From a virus, in IMG/VR virus record IMGVR_UViG_3300017732_000018, positions 1-41,433 of that record: a stretch of 41,433 bases of DNA, one strand, 5' to 3'. Shown here one piece after another: positions 8,485 to 18,394 of the stretch. Position 1 is the first letter of the stretch; every line of letters starts with the position of its first letter. The translations under genes were made by a program, and so were the position numbers. Below the pieces are notes generated by a model. The model made no database searches. It was not told where the DNA came from and saw only the letters and a program-made list of their open reading frames with translations.

Positions 8485-11400
8485 ATGGCTGACAAACAAC
8501 CAGTGTTTGATCCAAATGCTCCCTTTGAAGTCACTCTTCCTGATGAACCAGAAGAAAAAGGATCTTATCTCTCTGGGGATCAAGGACTTGTGCCTGATGT
8601 AGCAGAAGATATAGGCAAAGGTATATATTCTGGCGTCATATCTGTTCCACAAGGAATCTTGGAACTTGGTGCAATCGGAATAGACGGCGTTTTAAATACT
8701 AATACTGCGTCTGCTGTTACTGACGCCTTTGAATACATTAAACCAGAAATGGGTACAGCAGGAGACGTGACCGAAGATCTTGTAGCCTTTGGCGTAGGGT
8801 TCGTACCCGTCGTTGGATGGCTTGGTCGAGCAGGGCAAGCAGCAAAAGCTGTAAAGGCAGGTAAGACATTATCAAAAGCAGGAAGAACAAAATTTGGCAG
8901 GTCAGCGATAGATTTTGGATCGTCAAAGGTTGGTCAGACTCTTGTGGGTTCTCGTCCTGGGATGATTGGCTCAACTGCTGTAGGGGCATTGGGTTATAGT
9001 ACAGCAGTTGCTAGTGATGGTCGAACAACCCTATCTGATAACTTTGAGATTTTCCCTGATGCCTTAGAGACAGAAGAAGATGCAGGTCTAACGGGTCGTC
9101 AAGAAGCAGCGCGTAGGTTTCGTAACAAGCTCCGTTCTGGTGTAGAAGATATGTTTTTAAGTGGTACGGTTGACACCGCTCTTACTGTTGGAGGAGCAGG
9201 AATACGAGCCGTTGGTAGAACTGAGACAGGAGCGAAAGCAGCACGGGTCGTTAGCCAAGCTCCTAGTAGGGTCGCAGAAGGTATGGCTAAAGGTTTCGAT
9301 GCTATTGGCATGGGCGCAGTTAATGACAAGGCCAAAGGTGCAAGAGACTTGTTTCGAGAATACTTTACAGCGTCTGGTGGAGCAGATGTTAAACTGTATG
9401 AAACAGTTCAAGATGCTCGTGCCGTAGCTGACATGTCAGAACGTATGGGCGTAAAAGCAGCAGAGGACTTTGATAAAGCAAGCAAGAAGTTTTTGAAAGC
9501 CTCAAAGCTAAAAGATAAAACTCCCGTAGACGCACAGAAGGTACAAGCAGCACTTAACAAGTTTCTCTTGGGCAACCGCAAAGAGCTTGAAGCGATTGGT
9601 TCTGAGCAGATGATAAAGGCTGCGGACTCTATGATCGATGTTCGTGCTAATCTTCACGATGATATGATCAGGCAACTGCAAACAGAAATTGGAACTGACG
9701 CTAACGGTAAACTACTTACTCCTGATACCCCTGCAAAACAGAAAGCTGCTAAAGCACTAGAAGAGATGTTGCAGAATCAAAAGAATGAGGTTGGTTACTT
9801 ACGTCGTCAGTTCAATCAATACATCAATCCGATAAACTTTTACAAAGGGCTAGATCTTTCTTCCAAAGAGTTTGACGAAGCGGTTGATGAAGTTGCAAAC
9901 CTTATACCTATTCCAGAGGGAGGAGATATTACCAACCTTCGGGCGTTAGCCAAAGAAAGAGTTTTAGACACATTAGGTTTGTACACGACAACAGGTGTCT
10001 CTCCAGAAGTTGTGTTAAAGGACAAAATAAAACAAGTTACCAGAGAAGCCAAAGGAGGTAAAACAGGTCTTGTTGCAAGAGATCGTCCTGTTTTAACTGC
10101 CATGGATGATCTGTTTATAGCTCGTGAACCTTTAGTTGATAAGAGTCCTAAACTCCGAAAATTGAAAGGAGTGATGACAGATCCAATCGAGGTATACAAA
10201 AAAACCATATCCGATATGGCTCAAGCAAATGCAGCAGCCGATATGTATCGGGGGATGATTGATCAAGGTCTTGCTGTGGATGCAGTTGAGGGAATGAAAC
10301 GTTTAAATCAAGGGGGTCGCCCTGCAATCATAGACCTGCCTGATCCACTTCGTATGACGGATGACCAATACCAGAAAGCCATGGAGCCTTTTAGGGAGAT
10401 TGTCAGACAACGAGGCACACCAGGAACAGAAATATTAGACGATGCAGGAAACGTAAAATATACAACAAACGCTGCGGAAGATTTATTGGAACAATACCGT
10501 GCAGATCTAATAAACTTAAAAGGATACAAAGCTCTTGGAGATAGTCGGGACATCCAACATGTATTTGGTGGTGCCTATGGTGATTTGACAGGGAGATTGG
10601 TTTCTCCAGAAACATATGGTGCTATTACTGCTCCGTTGAAGTTTGGAAGCAATACTGTGTTGGGTGAGGCCGCAGGGATATTGTCTCAACTTCGTTCTTT
10701 GTCTCAGAAGATGACAATCGTACCAAATCCTGGAGCACAGGTTAGAAACATTGCAGGTAACTTTTTGATGCTTGGGGCCAATGCTAATTTAGGTCGGCAA
10801 ACAGATTTCAGTGACATGTTTAAGGTTCTTACTGCTAGTGTTGCAGACCTCGATGAAGCAGGACTCACTCGTTTAGCAAAGAAGATATCTTTGTCTGGTG
10901 TTGAGGACACCAGTTTAGTTGTTCGAGCGTTAAGAGAATTTGGAAAAGCAGGAGAAGATCTCACAAGCAATACCATGAAGGTTGCTAAGACCATTGATGT
11001 ATGGACGGATAAGATTCCCTTCATGCAGACTTTTGAAAAAGTATACGGTGAGTCAGACACCTTCTTCAAGGGTCTTGCTCTTCTTGGAGAAGAGAAAAAA
11101 ATCTTAAACGCATTCAAAGCAGCAAAGTTAGATCCTAGTGATGATCGTATTTACCAGGCGTTAATGGATGCAGGTCTTGCGAAACGATACAAAAGTGCAG
11201 TCACGGAGTTTGGAGATGCGTCCTCAGACCTACTGCCCTACGAGGTTATGGCAGCAGACGCGGTAAAAGACACGATGCCAATATATCCTCGTATTGGTAA
11301 AGCAGTAAGAGCATTGGATGTTTTTCCTTTAATTGGTAACTTTACCTCTTTTGCCTCAGAAAACATTCGTAACTCTGCTAATATTTTAGGTCGTGGATTA

Positions 11401-12897
11401 AAAGAAATGTCTTTTACAATCCCGCCAGAACTTAGACGAGAGATAGGAGAAGAAGCAGCCTCCGCATTTGAAAGACAGATAAGAGGTGAGGGTGCACAAC
11501 GATTGATGTCTTACACATCAGTGGCAACCATCGGTCCTTCTCAAGCAGTAAAAGCTTCCATGTATGCGACTGGTACAACACAAGAACAATACGATGCCAT
11601 GAAGAGTCAGTTGCCTCGTTACATGGACGGACATCAGTTAATCATGTTGTCCAATGATCAAAAAGGTAAGATGGACTACATCGATTTAAGTTATGTAAGT
11701 CCTTACGCTTTTGTTCTTGATCCTGCGAGAGCAGCCTTAGAAATATATGGGCGAGAGGGAAAACTAGACAAGAGTCAGATCGAACGCATTGGGTCAGGAG
11801 CCTTACGTGGATTGACTATGTTTGCAGAACCGTTTGGCGAGGAGTCTTTGATTTACGAAAGACTTAGAGATGTACTTCCCTCCAAAGATGCTCCACTTCT
11901 ATCCATTGTTGGTCGTGGTGGTAAAACACAAGATGGTGTGCCTGTGTATAACAGTACCGATTCTATTGGAGATAAAATTGATAAGGCTACGGGCCATTTA
12001 TTAAACGGTATTATACCTGCATACGCTCAATTAATTGGTGAAGTTGACAGACCTTTTTCTGTGACCACACCACGAGAAATACTCAACCAAGGTCGTGTGC
12101 TTCGATCAATCACAGGTGCACCTGGGGGTCGAGGAGAAGAGTACAAACCTTTTAAAGAAGGAGCACGTTTAGTCACGGGTTTTACACCTATGACCTTGGA
12201 CATTCGTAATGATTTTGCGTTCGCAGGAAAAGCTTATACGCCCCGTCGTACAGAAACAAAAAGTGCTGCTCAAAGAGACATGAAAAAAGGCAACCTCACA
12301 ATGGGGGATATGCTTACTTCTTGGGACACTTATCTAGACAACTTATATCGTGAGCAAAGTAATCTGTATCAAGACATCGAAGCTGCTAGAAAGTTAATGC
12401 CCGGATTAAGTAAGTCCAGACAAGACACAATAATTCGTCAGAATTTAACAAAGGGTGCAAAGTTAGGTAAGGCGGAAGCTAATGCTATAATGAACGGTGA
12501 GTTCTGGCCCACGGACGCAAGTAAAGAGTTGTGGAAAGATCTTATTGCTGCAAGAAAGGCAGAGGGCCGCACGTTCGTAACAGACATGTCTGACTTTTCT
12601 CCTTTTAACCAACGGTCAAGGGACCGTAGGCGACAGTCTTTGTCTCTTGATTCCCCAGATGAAGCACCTCGGGCTACGGTTCCTATTGTACCTACATTTG
12701 ATCCTTCTCAACCGTTTACGATTGAACCCCCCTCTCCCGTTCCGTCAGTGGCACCAACTTTTAATCCGTCGATGCCTTTCACAATAGAAACTCCTGCGGC
12801 TCCACCTGTTTCCGCTCCTTCGGCTCAAGTAGATCCCACACTTCTAGGTGGGGATCCCGCAACACAAGCTCTGGCTAAGTCTCTAGGAAGAGTATAG
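8485..12897 (+). CDS. Giant internal virion protein (1470 aa)
   Basis: A strong AAAGGAG site precedes the ATG and the gene starts two bases after the upstream stop. The N-terminal 130 residues contain Gly/Ala-rich hydrophobic segments (LVAFGVGFVPVVGWLG). The bulk is a long series of amphipathic helices, as in podoviral ejection proteins and large polyvalent proteins. The motif FDPNAPFEV near the N-terminus recurs twice at the C-terminus (FDPSQPFTIE and FNPSMPFTIE) inside a Pro-rich tail. I see no lysozyme or protease active site. It is the last gene of the rightward block, and its 3' end overlaps the oppositely oriented zinc-ribbon gene by 15 nt. A role in genome ejection is inferred from size, context and composition. 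Confidence 0.65.
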   Translation: MADKQPVFDPNAPFEVTLPDEPEEKGSYLSGDQGLVPDVAEDIGKGIYSGVISVPQGILELGAIGIDGVLNTNTASAVTDAFEYIKPEMGTAGDVTEDLVAFGVGFVPVVGWLGRAGQAAKAVKAGKTLSKAGRTKFGRSAIDFGSSKVGQTLVGSRPGMIGSTAVGALGYSTAVASDGRTTLSDNFEIFPDALETEEDAGLTGRQEAARRFRNKLRSGVEDMFLSGTVDTALTVGGAGIRAVGRTETGAKAARVVSQAPSRVAEGMAKGFDAIGMGAVNDKAKGARDLFREYFTASGGADVKLYETVQDARAVADMSERMGVKAAEDFDKASKKFLKASKLKDKTPVDAQKVQAALNKFLLGNRKELEAIGSEQMIKAADSMIDVRANLHDDMIRQLQTEIGTDANGKLLTPDTPAKQKAAKALEEMLQNQKNEVGYLRRQFNQYINPINFYKGLDLSSKEFDEAVDEVANLIPIPEGGDITNLRALAKERVLDTLGLYTTTGVSPEVVLKDKIKQVTREAKGGKTGLVARDRPVLTAMDDLFIAREPLVDKSPKLRKLKGVMTDPIEVYKKTISDMAQANAAADMYRGMIDQGLAVDAVEGMKRLNQGGRPAIIDLPDPLRMTDDQYQKAMEPFREIVRQRGTPGTEILDDAGNVKYTTNAAEDLLEQYRADLINLKGYKALGDSRDIQHVFGGAYGDLTGRLVSPETYGAITAPLKFGSNTVLGEAAGILSQLRSLSQKMTIVPNPGAQVRNIAGNFLMLGANANLGRQTDFSDMFKVLTASVADLDEAGLTRLAKKISLSGVEDTSLVVRALREFGKAGEDLTSNTMKVAKTIDVWTDKIPFMQTFEKVYGESDTFFKGLALLGEEKKILNAFKAAKLDPSDDRIYQALMDAGLAKRYKSAVTEFGDASSDLLPYEVMAADAVKDTMPIYPRIGKAVRALDVFPLIGNFTSFASENIRNSANILGRGLKEMSFTIPPELRREIGEEAASAFERQIRGEGAQRLMSYTSVATIGPSQAVKASMYATGTTQEQYDAMKSQLPRYMDGHQLIMLSNDQKGKMDYIDLSYVSPYAFVLDPARAALEIYGREGKLDKSQIERIGSGALRGLTMFAEPFGEESLIYERLRDVLPSKDAPLLSIVGRGGKTQDGVPVYNSTDSIGDKIDKATGHLLNGIIPAYAQLIGEVDRPFSVTTPREILNQGRVLRSITGAPGGRGEEYKPFKEGARLVTGFTPMTLDIRNDFAFAGKAYTPRRTETKSAAQRDMKKGNLTMGDMLTSWDTYLDNLYREQSNLYQDIEAARKLMPGLSKSRQDTIIRQNLTKGAKLGKAEANAIMNGEFWPTDASKELWKDLIAARKAEGRTFVTDMSDFSPFNQRSRDRRRQSLSLDSPDEAPRATVPIVPTFDPSQPFTIEPPSPVPSVAPTFNPSMPFTIETPAAPPVSAPSAQVDPTLLGGDPATQALAKSLGRV

Positions 12898-13047
12898 ATC
12901 TTCTTCTTGCTTCGGATAATAAACTAAAACAAGAGACTTACAGTCTGGACAAGAGAGATTTGTTTCCATGATGTATTCTTCTGAGTAATCATCACAGTCA
13001 TTATCTCCTCCCCATATCAAGGGAGCTTCACAGTGCCAACAATTCAT
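12883..13047 (-). CDS. 54-aa zinc-ribbon protein at the end of the replication operon
   Basis: The protein begins MNCWHCEAPLIWGGDNDCDD and has a second CPDC knuckle near residue 33, giving a CxxC...CxxC zinc ribbon. I recall very similar small proteins in many marine phages. It overlaps the DNA polymerase stop by ATGA, so it is translationally coupled to it. Its own stop overlaps the end of the convergent giant virion gene by 15 nt. The function is unknown; placement after the polymerase suggests a DNA or protein-binding accessory. Confidence 0.85.
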   Translation of the reverse strand: MNCWHCEAPLIWGGDNDCDDYSEEYIMETNLSCPDCKSLVLVYYPKQEEDLYSS

Positions 13048-14969
13048 CCTTTGATACCTCCCCAGTCATCAGCGTACTCTTCGTCTACTTTAGAGGGGAC
13101 TTTCAAGACATCCGACAACCCGCTTTCCATTATGTCCTTGATGCGTCGTGCTTGATCGTCGCCCTCTACTGAGAAGCATAACTCATCGTGCACCGTGAGC
13201 AAAGGAATTAAGCCCTCCTTATAGCAATCGAGCATAGCTTTCTTGGTCTGGTCGGCTGCTGAACCTTGGATCAGTTTGTTTAACGCCTTGTAAGTAAACG
13301 CTCTTTTCAGTCGATTGACACCGCCATACTTTTTATTCGCCTCTTCTAACGTCAACGGTTGGTTGTAACCAAAACCTTTTGGCTCCCACTTATCAAACCG
13401 ACACACCCTTCCAAGCAGTGTTCGTATCTGACCAAACTCCTCGGCTCTTTGACTAGCAACCTTTGCCAGTTGTCGAACGAACGGAACCTTTTGCTCGTGC
13501 GTTGTCAGTAGCATTGCTGCTTCGTTCTCAGAGATCCCTAGCTGCGCGGCTAGTTTACCTTTGCCCATGCCATACATAATCCCAAGGTTTACCACTTTGG
13601 CCTCCTTACGATTGATCCCTGCAATGTCTGCTACCATCTGGTGCAGATCAACATCTCCTTTGTGATACTCCTCGACAATCGTATCGACAATCGGGTGCCG
13701 CATAGCATCAGGCATAGACGAAGCAAAGTGCACCAAGAGCCTTGGTTCTTGGCTCGAGTAATCAAATGATCCCCACTTGGTCCCTTCTTCTGGCAAGAAC
13801 AGCCCACGAATCATGGTCTTGATGTCTGGGTCTCGTGCAGGAATCTGCTGTAGGTTCGGGTTCGAGGATGAAAACCTTCCTGTGACCGTACCGCCATCGT
13901 CATTCCGCAACTGGTGAAACTCTGTATAGATGCGTCCCTTGTGTTCATGCCTAAGTATCGACTCCACAAACGTACCACTGGCTTTGTCAAACTCGCGCAG
14001 CTTCACGATCATCTGTGCTACTTCATGTGGATGTGCACTAAGATACTGCTTAGTAAAAGAGGGCACAGGTTTCTCTGACTCTGTCATGGGGTAGCTAAGA
14101 TCCAAAGCTTCAAACACTTTCGCTACAGATGCACTGGCCCATGGTTCTAGGTCCACACTGGTACGACGTTTGATCTCGTCCTTCAGTTCTTGGACCTTGA
14201 TCCCTAGCTCCTTCTTCACACGATCCGCTTTGTCCAAATCCACACGGACTCCGTTGCTCCGCATTTTAACCATAAGAGGTATCAGGCTAGTCTCCAGATT
14301 AAAGATGTGGTGAAGATCCTGTTCGTTGATTGCACTCTTCATACGATCCCACAATCGTAACGTTAACGAAGCGTCCTGTTCTGCGTAGTCACCCACATAT
14401 TTTGCAGGTAGCCGCCACATCTCACCCTTTGGATCAACTCCCCAGTCTTTGGCTGCTGCACGTAAGACTCTCTCGCTCTTGCGTTCTCCTACATAATCCT
14501 TGCCCAAGTTGTTCAAGCTATACGAAAACCTGTTCTCGTCCACGAGAGGCGCGGCTATCATCGTATCGATGATTGGACCTTGGACCTCGATCCCTTCTGC
14601 CAATAACCAACCGACATCATACGTGGCGTTGTGGAATAGCTTACTGACATTCGGTGTAGCCATCTGTTTCTTGAGCCACTTGAGAGTAAACTTCGGGTCC
14701 ATGTTCTGCCCATGCTCATGGCGAATAGGAAAGTACCAAGTCTGATCCCCCGCAGCGACTGCAATCCCCACGATAAAACCATCCTTGCGAGGCCATCCTG
14801 GGCCCATGCTCATGAGGTTCGGGTCTCTTGTCTCCAAGTCTACAGCAATCGTTTTGTATTGCGTTAGGTCTGGGTAATCCGCAGGACAACTCCAATCTGG
14901 TTCGGGATTGTCCATCTCCATGCGTTCCAAGAACGCTATTGTTTTTTTGTCTGCTCTACTTCTTGCCAT
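13044..14969 (-). CDS. polA: Family A DNA polymerase with 3'-5' exonuclease domain, Leu762 type
   Basis: This 641-aa replicative polymerase has no 5' nuclease domain. The proofreading domain shows ExoI DLET (residues 44-47), ExoII N114-D118 and ExoIII Y195-D199. The polymerase domain shows motif A FDYSSQEPR (catalytic D403), motif B RKEAK...NLGIMYG (R454, K458, Y466) and motif C VHDE (D595). The position equivalent to E. coli Pol I Phe762 is Leu (L462; codon at 13584-13586), a substitution known from environmental phage surveys to affect fidelity and speed. It is coupled to small genes on both sides by overlaps and lies with helicase, primase and an SSB-like gene in one leftward operon. Confidence 0.97.
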   Translation of the reverse strand: MARSRADKKTIAFLERMEMDNPEPDWSCPADYPDLTQYKTIAVDLETRDPNLMSMGPGWPRKDGFIVGIAVAAGDQTWYFPIRHEHGQNMDPKFTLKWLKKQMATPNVSKLFHNATYDVGWLLAEGIEVQGPIIDTMIAAPLVDENRFSYSLNNLGKDYVGERKSERVLRAAAKDWGVDPKGEMWRLPAKYVGDYAEQDASLTLRLWDRMKSAINEQDLHHIFNLETSLIPLMVKMRSNGVRVDLDKADRVKKELGIKVQELKDEIKRRTSVDLEPWASASVAKVFEALDLSYPMTESEKPVPSFTKQYLSAHPHEVAQMIVKLREFDKASGTFVESILRHEHKGRIYTEFHQLRNDDGGTVTGRFSSSNPNLQQIPARDPDIKTMIRGLFLPEEGTKWGSFDYSSQEPRLLVHFASSMPDAMRHPIVDTIVEEYHKGDVDLHQMVADIAGINRKEAKVVNLGIMYGMGKGKLAAQLGISENEAAMLLTTHEQKVPFVRQLAKVASQRAEEFGQIRTLLGRVCRFDKWEPKGFGYNQPLTLEEANKKYGGVNRLKRAFTYKALNKLIQGSAADQTKKAMLDCYKEGLIPLLTVHDELCFSVEGDDQARRIKDIMESGLSDVLKVPSKVDEEYADDWGGIKG

Positions 14970-15103
14970 CTAACATGCTCCGCTAGTTCTGCGATTAGTG
15001 CTGTGAAATGATCTGGATGGATCTTGGCTATTACCTCGCCATTCTCCCAGACATACAGCCCATCGTCTCTTACTGCCCAATAAAAATCCCACCTAGAACT
15101 CAT
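14936..15103 (-). CDS. 55-aa protein between helicase and polymerase genes
   Basis: This small ORF (MSSRWDFYWAVRDDGLYVWE at the N-terminus) overlaps the helicase end by 11 nt and the polymerase start by 34 nt, a spacing typical of a real coupled gene. It is Trp-rich near the N-terminus, with no membrane segment or cysteine. I do not recognise a family. Its place between two replication enzymes makes a replication accessory role possible. Confidence 0.65.
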   Translation of the reverse strand: MSSRWDFYWAVRDDGLYVWENGEVIAKIHPDHFTALIAELAEHVRWQEVEQTKKQ

Positions 15104-16634
15104 ACTTATATCTCCCCGGTGGGTCGATAATATGTAGGCTTTGTTTTGATCTTGTTATCCCTACATACATACAACGGTGCTCGTCATCAGGAGTCTTCGT
15201 ATTACTAAGATCACAGATCGGAGGTACAGAAGTATATACCGCACAGTTGTCATCTTCTCCACCTTTCATACTGTGAAAGGTTGATAATTTAATACGAGGC
15301 TTTGAGGTAACGTCCTCACCCCTGCGGACCAACGCTTCTATATACAATCTTTCTTCGTCTCCGAACCTTGCAACATCGAACGCATCTCGTCCCTTCTCTG
15401 CCACCATACCATACTGATCTATGAGATCATCCCATGTCAGACACGCATCAGGTGCAGCAGCATCGAGGAGCTTTGCAGACCCATGCTTTACAACCTTGTC
15501 ATCTCCACGTTTCTTGACGTGCTTGTACAGTTCTCGAACCAAACCTATCTCGACACCCTCACCACCCTGTAGCCTGTTCCATACTTCCATAGCCTGTGCA
15601 GCCTTTTGGTTCACACTGCTGTGGCCCTTGAAAGAATACAGGTATCCTTGTTCTTGCAAACGATCTCCCCACAATCGAACCAAGTTGTTTGTTCGAGCCA
15701 TCAAGGTCCATGAACCTCGCTCTAAGTCCAGTTCATCTGGATGGTAGTGCCAACCTATCTCTCCCTCTTCCTCTGTCGGATGGAAGATCTTTTCTCTACG
15801 GAGCCCGATACGCTTGACGACATCCTGTGATAACGTGTGGACTTTCTGTGGCATACGAAAGCTCTGGGAAAGAACACGAACATTGCTCGAGCACTCTAAG
15901 AAGTATCTAATGTCTACGCCTGTCCATCTGTGTATAGCCTGATCATCATCCCCTGCGATAATCACACGATCCGCATTGGGTGCAATCATCCTGACCATCT
16001 CCCACTGCAATGGTGTGAGGTCTTGTGCCTCGTCGATAATCAAGAGCTCTAGATGTGGAGGGTTGCCAGATTGTATGTACACCTCGATCTGATCCACGAA
16101 ATCAATCTTATTCATCTTTGACTTGTATAAAGCGAACTCCTTCTGAACTCGTCGCAAGATGTTAAAGTCCTTGCTCCAGTCTTCTGTCTCATTAAACTCT
16201 GTCTCGACTGGGATCATGCGATACCTCGCTCGATCAATCATACGGATGTAAGCGTCTCCCTTTTGGAACTCCTGTTCTGGAGGAAGCAAAACACCATCGT
16301 CAGGATTAACACGACTAGCTCCAGAGAACGTCATGCCCACCTCTCTACCAAGAACGCCCCAGTCTTCAGAGGCCATCATGTCCTCGGAACTTGCTCCTAT
16401 ACCGTTGAAGCCCCACGAGTGTAGAGTACGAAACCATGGCAGTTGCTTCTGGTCTAATCCAAACTGTGAGCAGGCTCGTTCTATAGCCTCATGGATAGCC
16501 TTTTTGGTAAAGGACACATAACCAATGCGGTCAGGCGCTATCCCCTTTGCAAGAGCTTCCTCGACCTCCTTAATCAAGGTGTAGGTCTTGCCTGTTCCCG
16601 GTGGACCAAAGATTAATTCGGAATTAGGAATCAT
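15093..16634 (-). CDS. UvrD/PcrA-like superfamily 1 helicase
   Basis: With the start at 16634 the product has 513 aa. Motif I is GPPGTGKT (residues 10-17), motif Ia includes YVSFTKKA, motif II is DEAQD (near 201-205), motif III is GDDDQAIHRWTG, and the C-terminal motifs appear as LSTFHSMKGGE and CMYVGITRSKQ. This is a full set for an ATP-dependent SF1A helicase, shorter than cellular UvrD (about 720 aa), so the insertion subdomains are reduced. It should unwind DNA for the PolA enzyme. An alternative start 27 nt upstream would add nine basic residues; I prefer 16634 because motif I then sits at the usual distance from the N-terminus. Confidence 0.93.
   Translation of the reverse strand: MIPNSELIFGPPGTGKTYTLIKEVEEALAKGIAPDRIGYVSFTKKAIHEAIERACSQFGLDQKQLPWFRTLHSWGFNGIGASSEDMMASEDWGVLGREVGMTFSGASRVNPDDGVLLPPEQEFQKGDAYIRMIDRARYRMIPVETEFNETEDWSKDFNILRRVQKEFALYKSKMNKIDFVDQIEVYIQSGNPPHLELLIIDEAQDLTPLQWEMVRMIAPNADRVIIAGDDDQAIHRWTGVDIRYFLECSSNVRVLSQSFRMPQKVHTLSQDVVKRIGLRREKIFHPTEEEGEIGWHYHPDELDLERGSWTLMARTNNLVRLWGDRLQEQGYLYSFKGHSSVNQKAAQAMEVWNRLQGGEGVEIGLVRELYKHVKKRGDDKVVKHGSAKLLDAAAPDACLTWDDLIDQYGMVAEKGRDAFDVARFGDEERLYIEALVRRGEDVTSKPRIKLSTFHSMKGGEDDNCAVYTSVPPICDLSNTKTPDDEHRCMYVGITRSKQSLHIIDPPGRYKYEF
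15320..15334 (+). repeat. Dispersed GC-rich element copy (GGACCAACG form)
   Basis: CCCTGCGGACCAACG lies inside the helicase gene, which is on the other strand, and encodes part of ALVRRG there. Confidence 0.8.
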
Positions 16635-16857
16635 CTTTTTGCACACCCTTCGGACGAGCATGGAGCCAGTTCAATACGTCAGTCTCATACCAACGAACTG
16701 CACTACGCTTACCGTCTTCTTGTCCCAGAACCACAGGTTCGGGAAACTTCCCCTCATCGACCCACCTATAGACAGTGGCTCTCGAGATACTCAATAAAGA
16801 ACAAACTTCTTTGAGCCTCATTAACTGCGGATTATCCGCATCAGAATGGGATATCAT
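16624..16857 (-). CDS. AlpA/MerR-like helix-turn-helix protein
   Basis: This 77-aa protein contains LKEVCSLLSISRATVYRWVD followed by GKFPEPVVLG and a WYETDVLNWL tail, the pattern of the AlpA / excisionase-like winged HTH family. AAAGGAG lies 6 nt before the ATG, inside the end of the primase gene. It overlaps both neighbours. Proteins of this type act as transcription regulators or excisionases; with no integrase in the window, a regulatory or replication-accessory role fits better. Confidence 0.9.
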   Translation of the reverse strand: MISHSDADNPQLMRLKEVCSLLSISRATVYRWVDEGKFPEPVVLGQEDGKRSAVRWYETDVLNWLHARPKGVQKDDS

Positions 16858-18379
16858 ATTTTTCTCCTTTGATATCGATATCTACGTCTAAGTTTTCAAA
16901 CACAGGAACCCACCAGACCCTCGTGGTGCTACGTTTACCATCTTCTTTGGTGTAGTTGAGTTTCCCATGACACTCCTGCCCCTCGTTCAAACGCTGAATG
17001 TGCTCTTGTATTCTCCCAGTTGTAAAGTGAGTGAAATCATTGTTGCGTAAGAACTTCTCCAATGCATCGATACGAAACATTGTCTTCCCCTTGTCCGTCC
17101 ATGGCTTACCAGACAGAACTTCTTCTGGTGCCACGGCCCTGATGTGGCTTGTGCAGAATTTACGCAGCAGGTTTTGGAACTGCCCTGCCCTTGTAAGCTC
17201 TGGTGCTACTTCCTGTTTCGTTGCTGTGTTTAACATGCTGTTGATTAACTGTTGCCAGTCCATACGCTTCGGAACTGGAGGCATCATATCCAACTGCTCC
17301 ATACATGCCTTTTGCCACAGCGTAGGGTTTTGTAGTTGATCCGTTGAAAGCGTTAGGCTTTTCCCTTCCACGCTCATAAAATAAAGTCTGGGTTCGGAGA
17401 GCATGATAGTAATACCGCTTATCTGTGCTTGATCCTCAGTGCTCGAACCTATGCCAAACTTCTGCATCTTACACTTAGCCTTGTTGCAGTAGTCCCTCAA
17501 AGGAGTTTGATTGCACTGGTAGAAGTAGCCATCCTTTTTCTTCAGCGACTTCTGTTGATCGACAATCTCCTTCGATCCCAACGGTGGATCACAGAGCAGC
17601 CTGTTGTATTCTTCATGGTGCTCCTCCCAATCGTCAGGCCATTTGTTCTTACAGTACACACCTATGTTAAACATAAGAATGTTTCGATTGTCTGTAATCT
17701 TGCCCATGGATGCGAGGATCTGCAAACAAACAGGACCATCCTCAAAGTATTCTCGAGACCCACTGAAATCTATTTCTTGAACAGTAGCCATCGAAACTTT
17801 AATCTTCTCCGCCAGATCCAAGAACTCTTCTACCTCGAGAGCTTCCATCTTCTCATTGTACGCATATCTAGTAGGCATCTCAGATTTAAAATATGGAATG
17901 TTAATCCCATTGCCCACTTCCCCATCCTTGTCGTTTATTATCTCCTGTGCAGGAAACAATTCTCCTGATCCGCTGAAGCCCAACGCTGACCGCATCTCTG
18001 TCAAAGATTCTCGAACCAAGGCACAGGATTCCCAGTCTTGCAGAAACAAATACAAATGTGCACCGCCTGACTTGGATCGACAATGGACAAGCGGTAACTT
18101 CAACCTGCGTATGTTAGCCTGTAAGGACTTGTGGTCTAGGTCATACACATCGATATCAATCACACCAAACTTACAGACATTTCCAGAAGCAATAGGCACG
18201 ATACCTACACCACTGTCTCCATCTAGATGTTGCTGCACTATGTTCTCTGTGACCTGACCATGCACAGTTCTATACTCTGCTTCAGTCTTGCCCTTGTGAC
18301 CTCTGCCCTTGACCATAGTAACAAGATATCCTGCACTCGATCCCTCGAACACTGACATCATTCTTGTAGCTACTGACAT
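16841..18379 (-). CDS. Archaeo-eukaryotic type (AEP) primase, TOTE-like
   Basis: This 512-aa protein has the AEP catalytic pair in FGVIDIDVYD (D75, D77) and the following HCRSKSGGAHLYLF segment (residue ~99 on), which matches the sxH-like and basic motifs of TOTE-type primases. A cysteine-containing segment follows around residues 285-310 (FYQCNQTPLRDYCNKAKCKM), likely a zinc-binding element. The C-terminal third has no recognised motif and ends in KYDIPF, similar to an SSB tip. It makes primers for the PolA enzyme. A separate terminator separates it from the upstream SSB-like gene, so it may be transcribed partly from its own promoter or by read-through. Confidence 0.88.
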   Translation of the reverse strand: MSVATRMMSVFEGSSAGYLVTMVKGRGHKGKTEAEYRTVHGQVTENIVQQHLDGDSGVGIVPIASGNVCKFGVIDIDVYDLDHKSLQANIRRLKLPLVHCRSKSGGAHLYLFLQDWESCALVRESLTEMRSALGFSGSGELFPAQEIINDKDGEVGNGINIPYFKSEMPTRYAYNEKMEALEVEEFLDLAEKIKVSMATVQEIDFSGSREYFEDGPVCLQILASMGKITDNRNILMFNIGVYCKNKWPDDWEEHHEEYNRLLCDPPLGSKEIVDQQKSLKKKDGYFYQCNQTPLRDYCNKAKCKMQKFGIGSSTEDQAQISGITIMLSEPRLYFMSVEGKSLTLSTDQLQNPTLWQKACMEQLDMMPPVPKRMDWQQLINSMLNTATKQEVAPELTRAGQFQNLLRKFCTSHIRAVAPEEVLSGKPWTDKGKTMFRIDALEKFLRNNDFTHFTTGRIQEHIQRLNEGQECHGKLNYTKEDGKRSTTRVWWVPVFENLDVDIDIKGEKYDIPF

Positions 18380-18394
18380 TATAAACTCCCAATC

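Noticed and set aside
16624-16857. Prophage excisionase indicating integration
   Set aside because: No integrase or att-like site was seen; AlpA-like HTH proteins also act as regulators in lytic phages.
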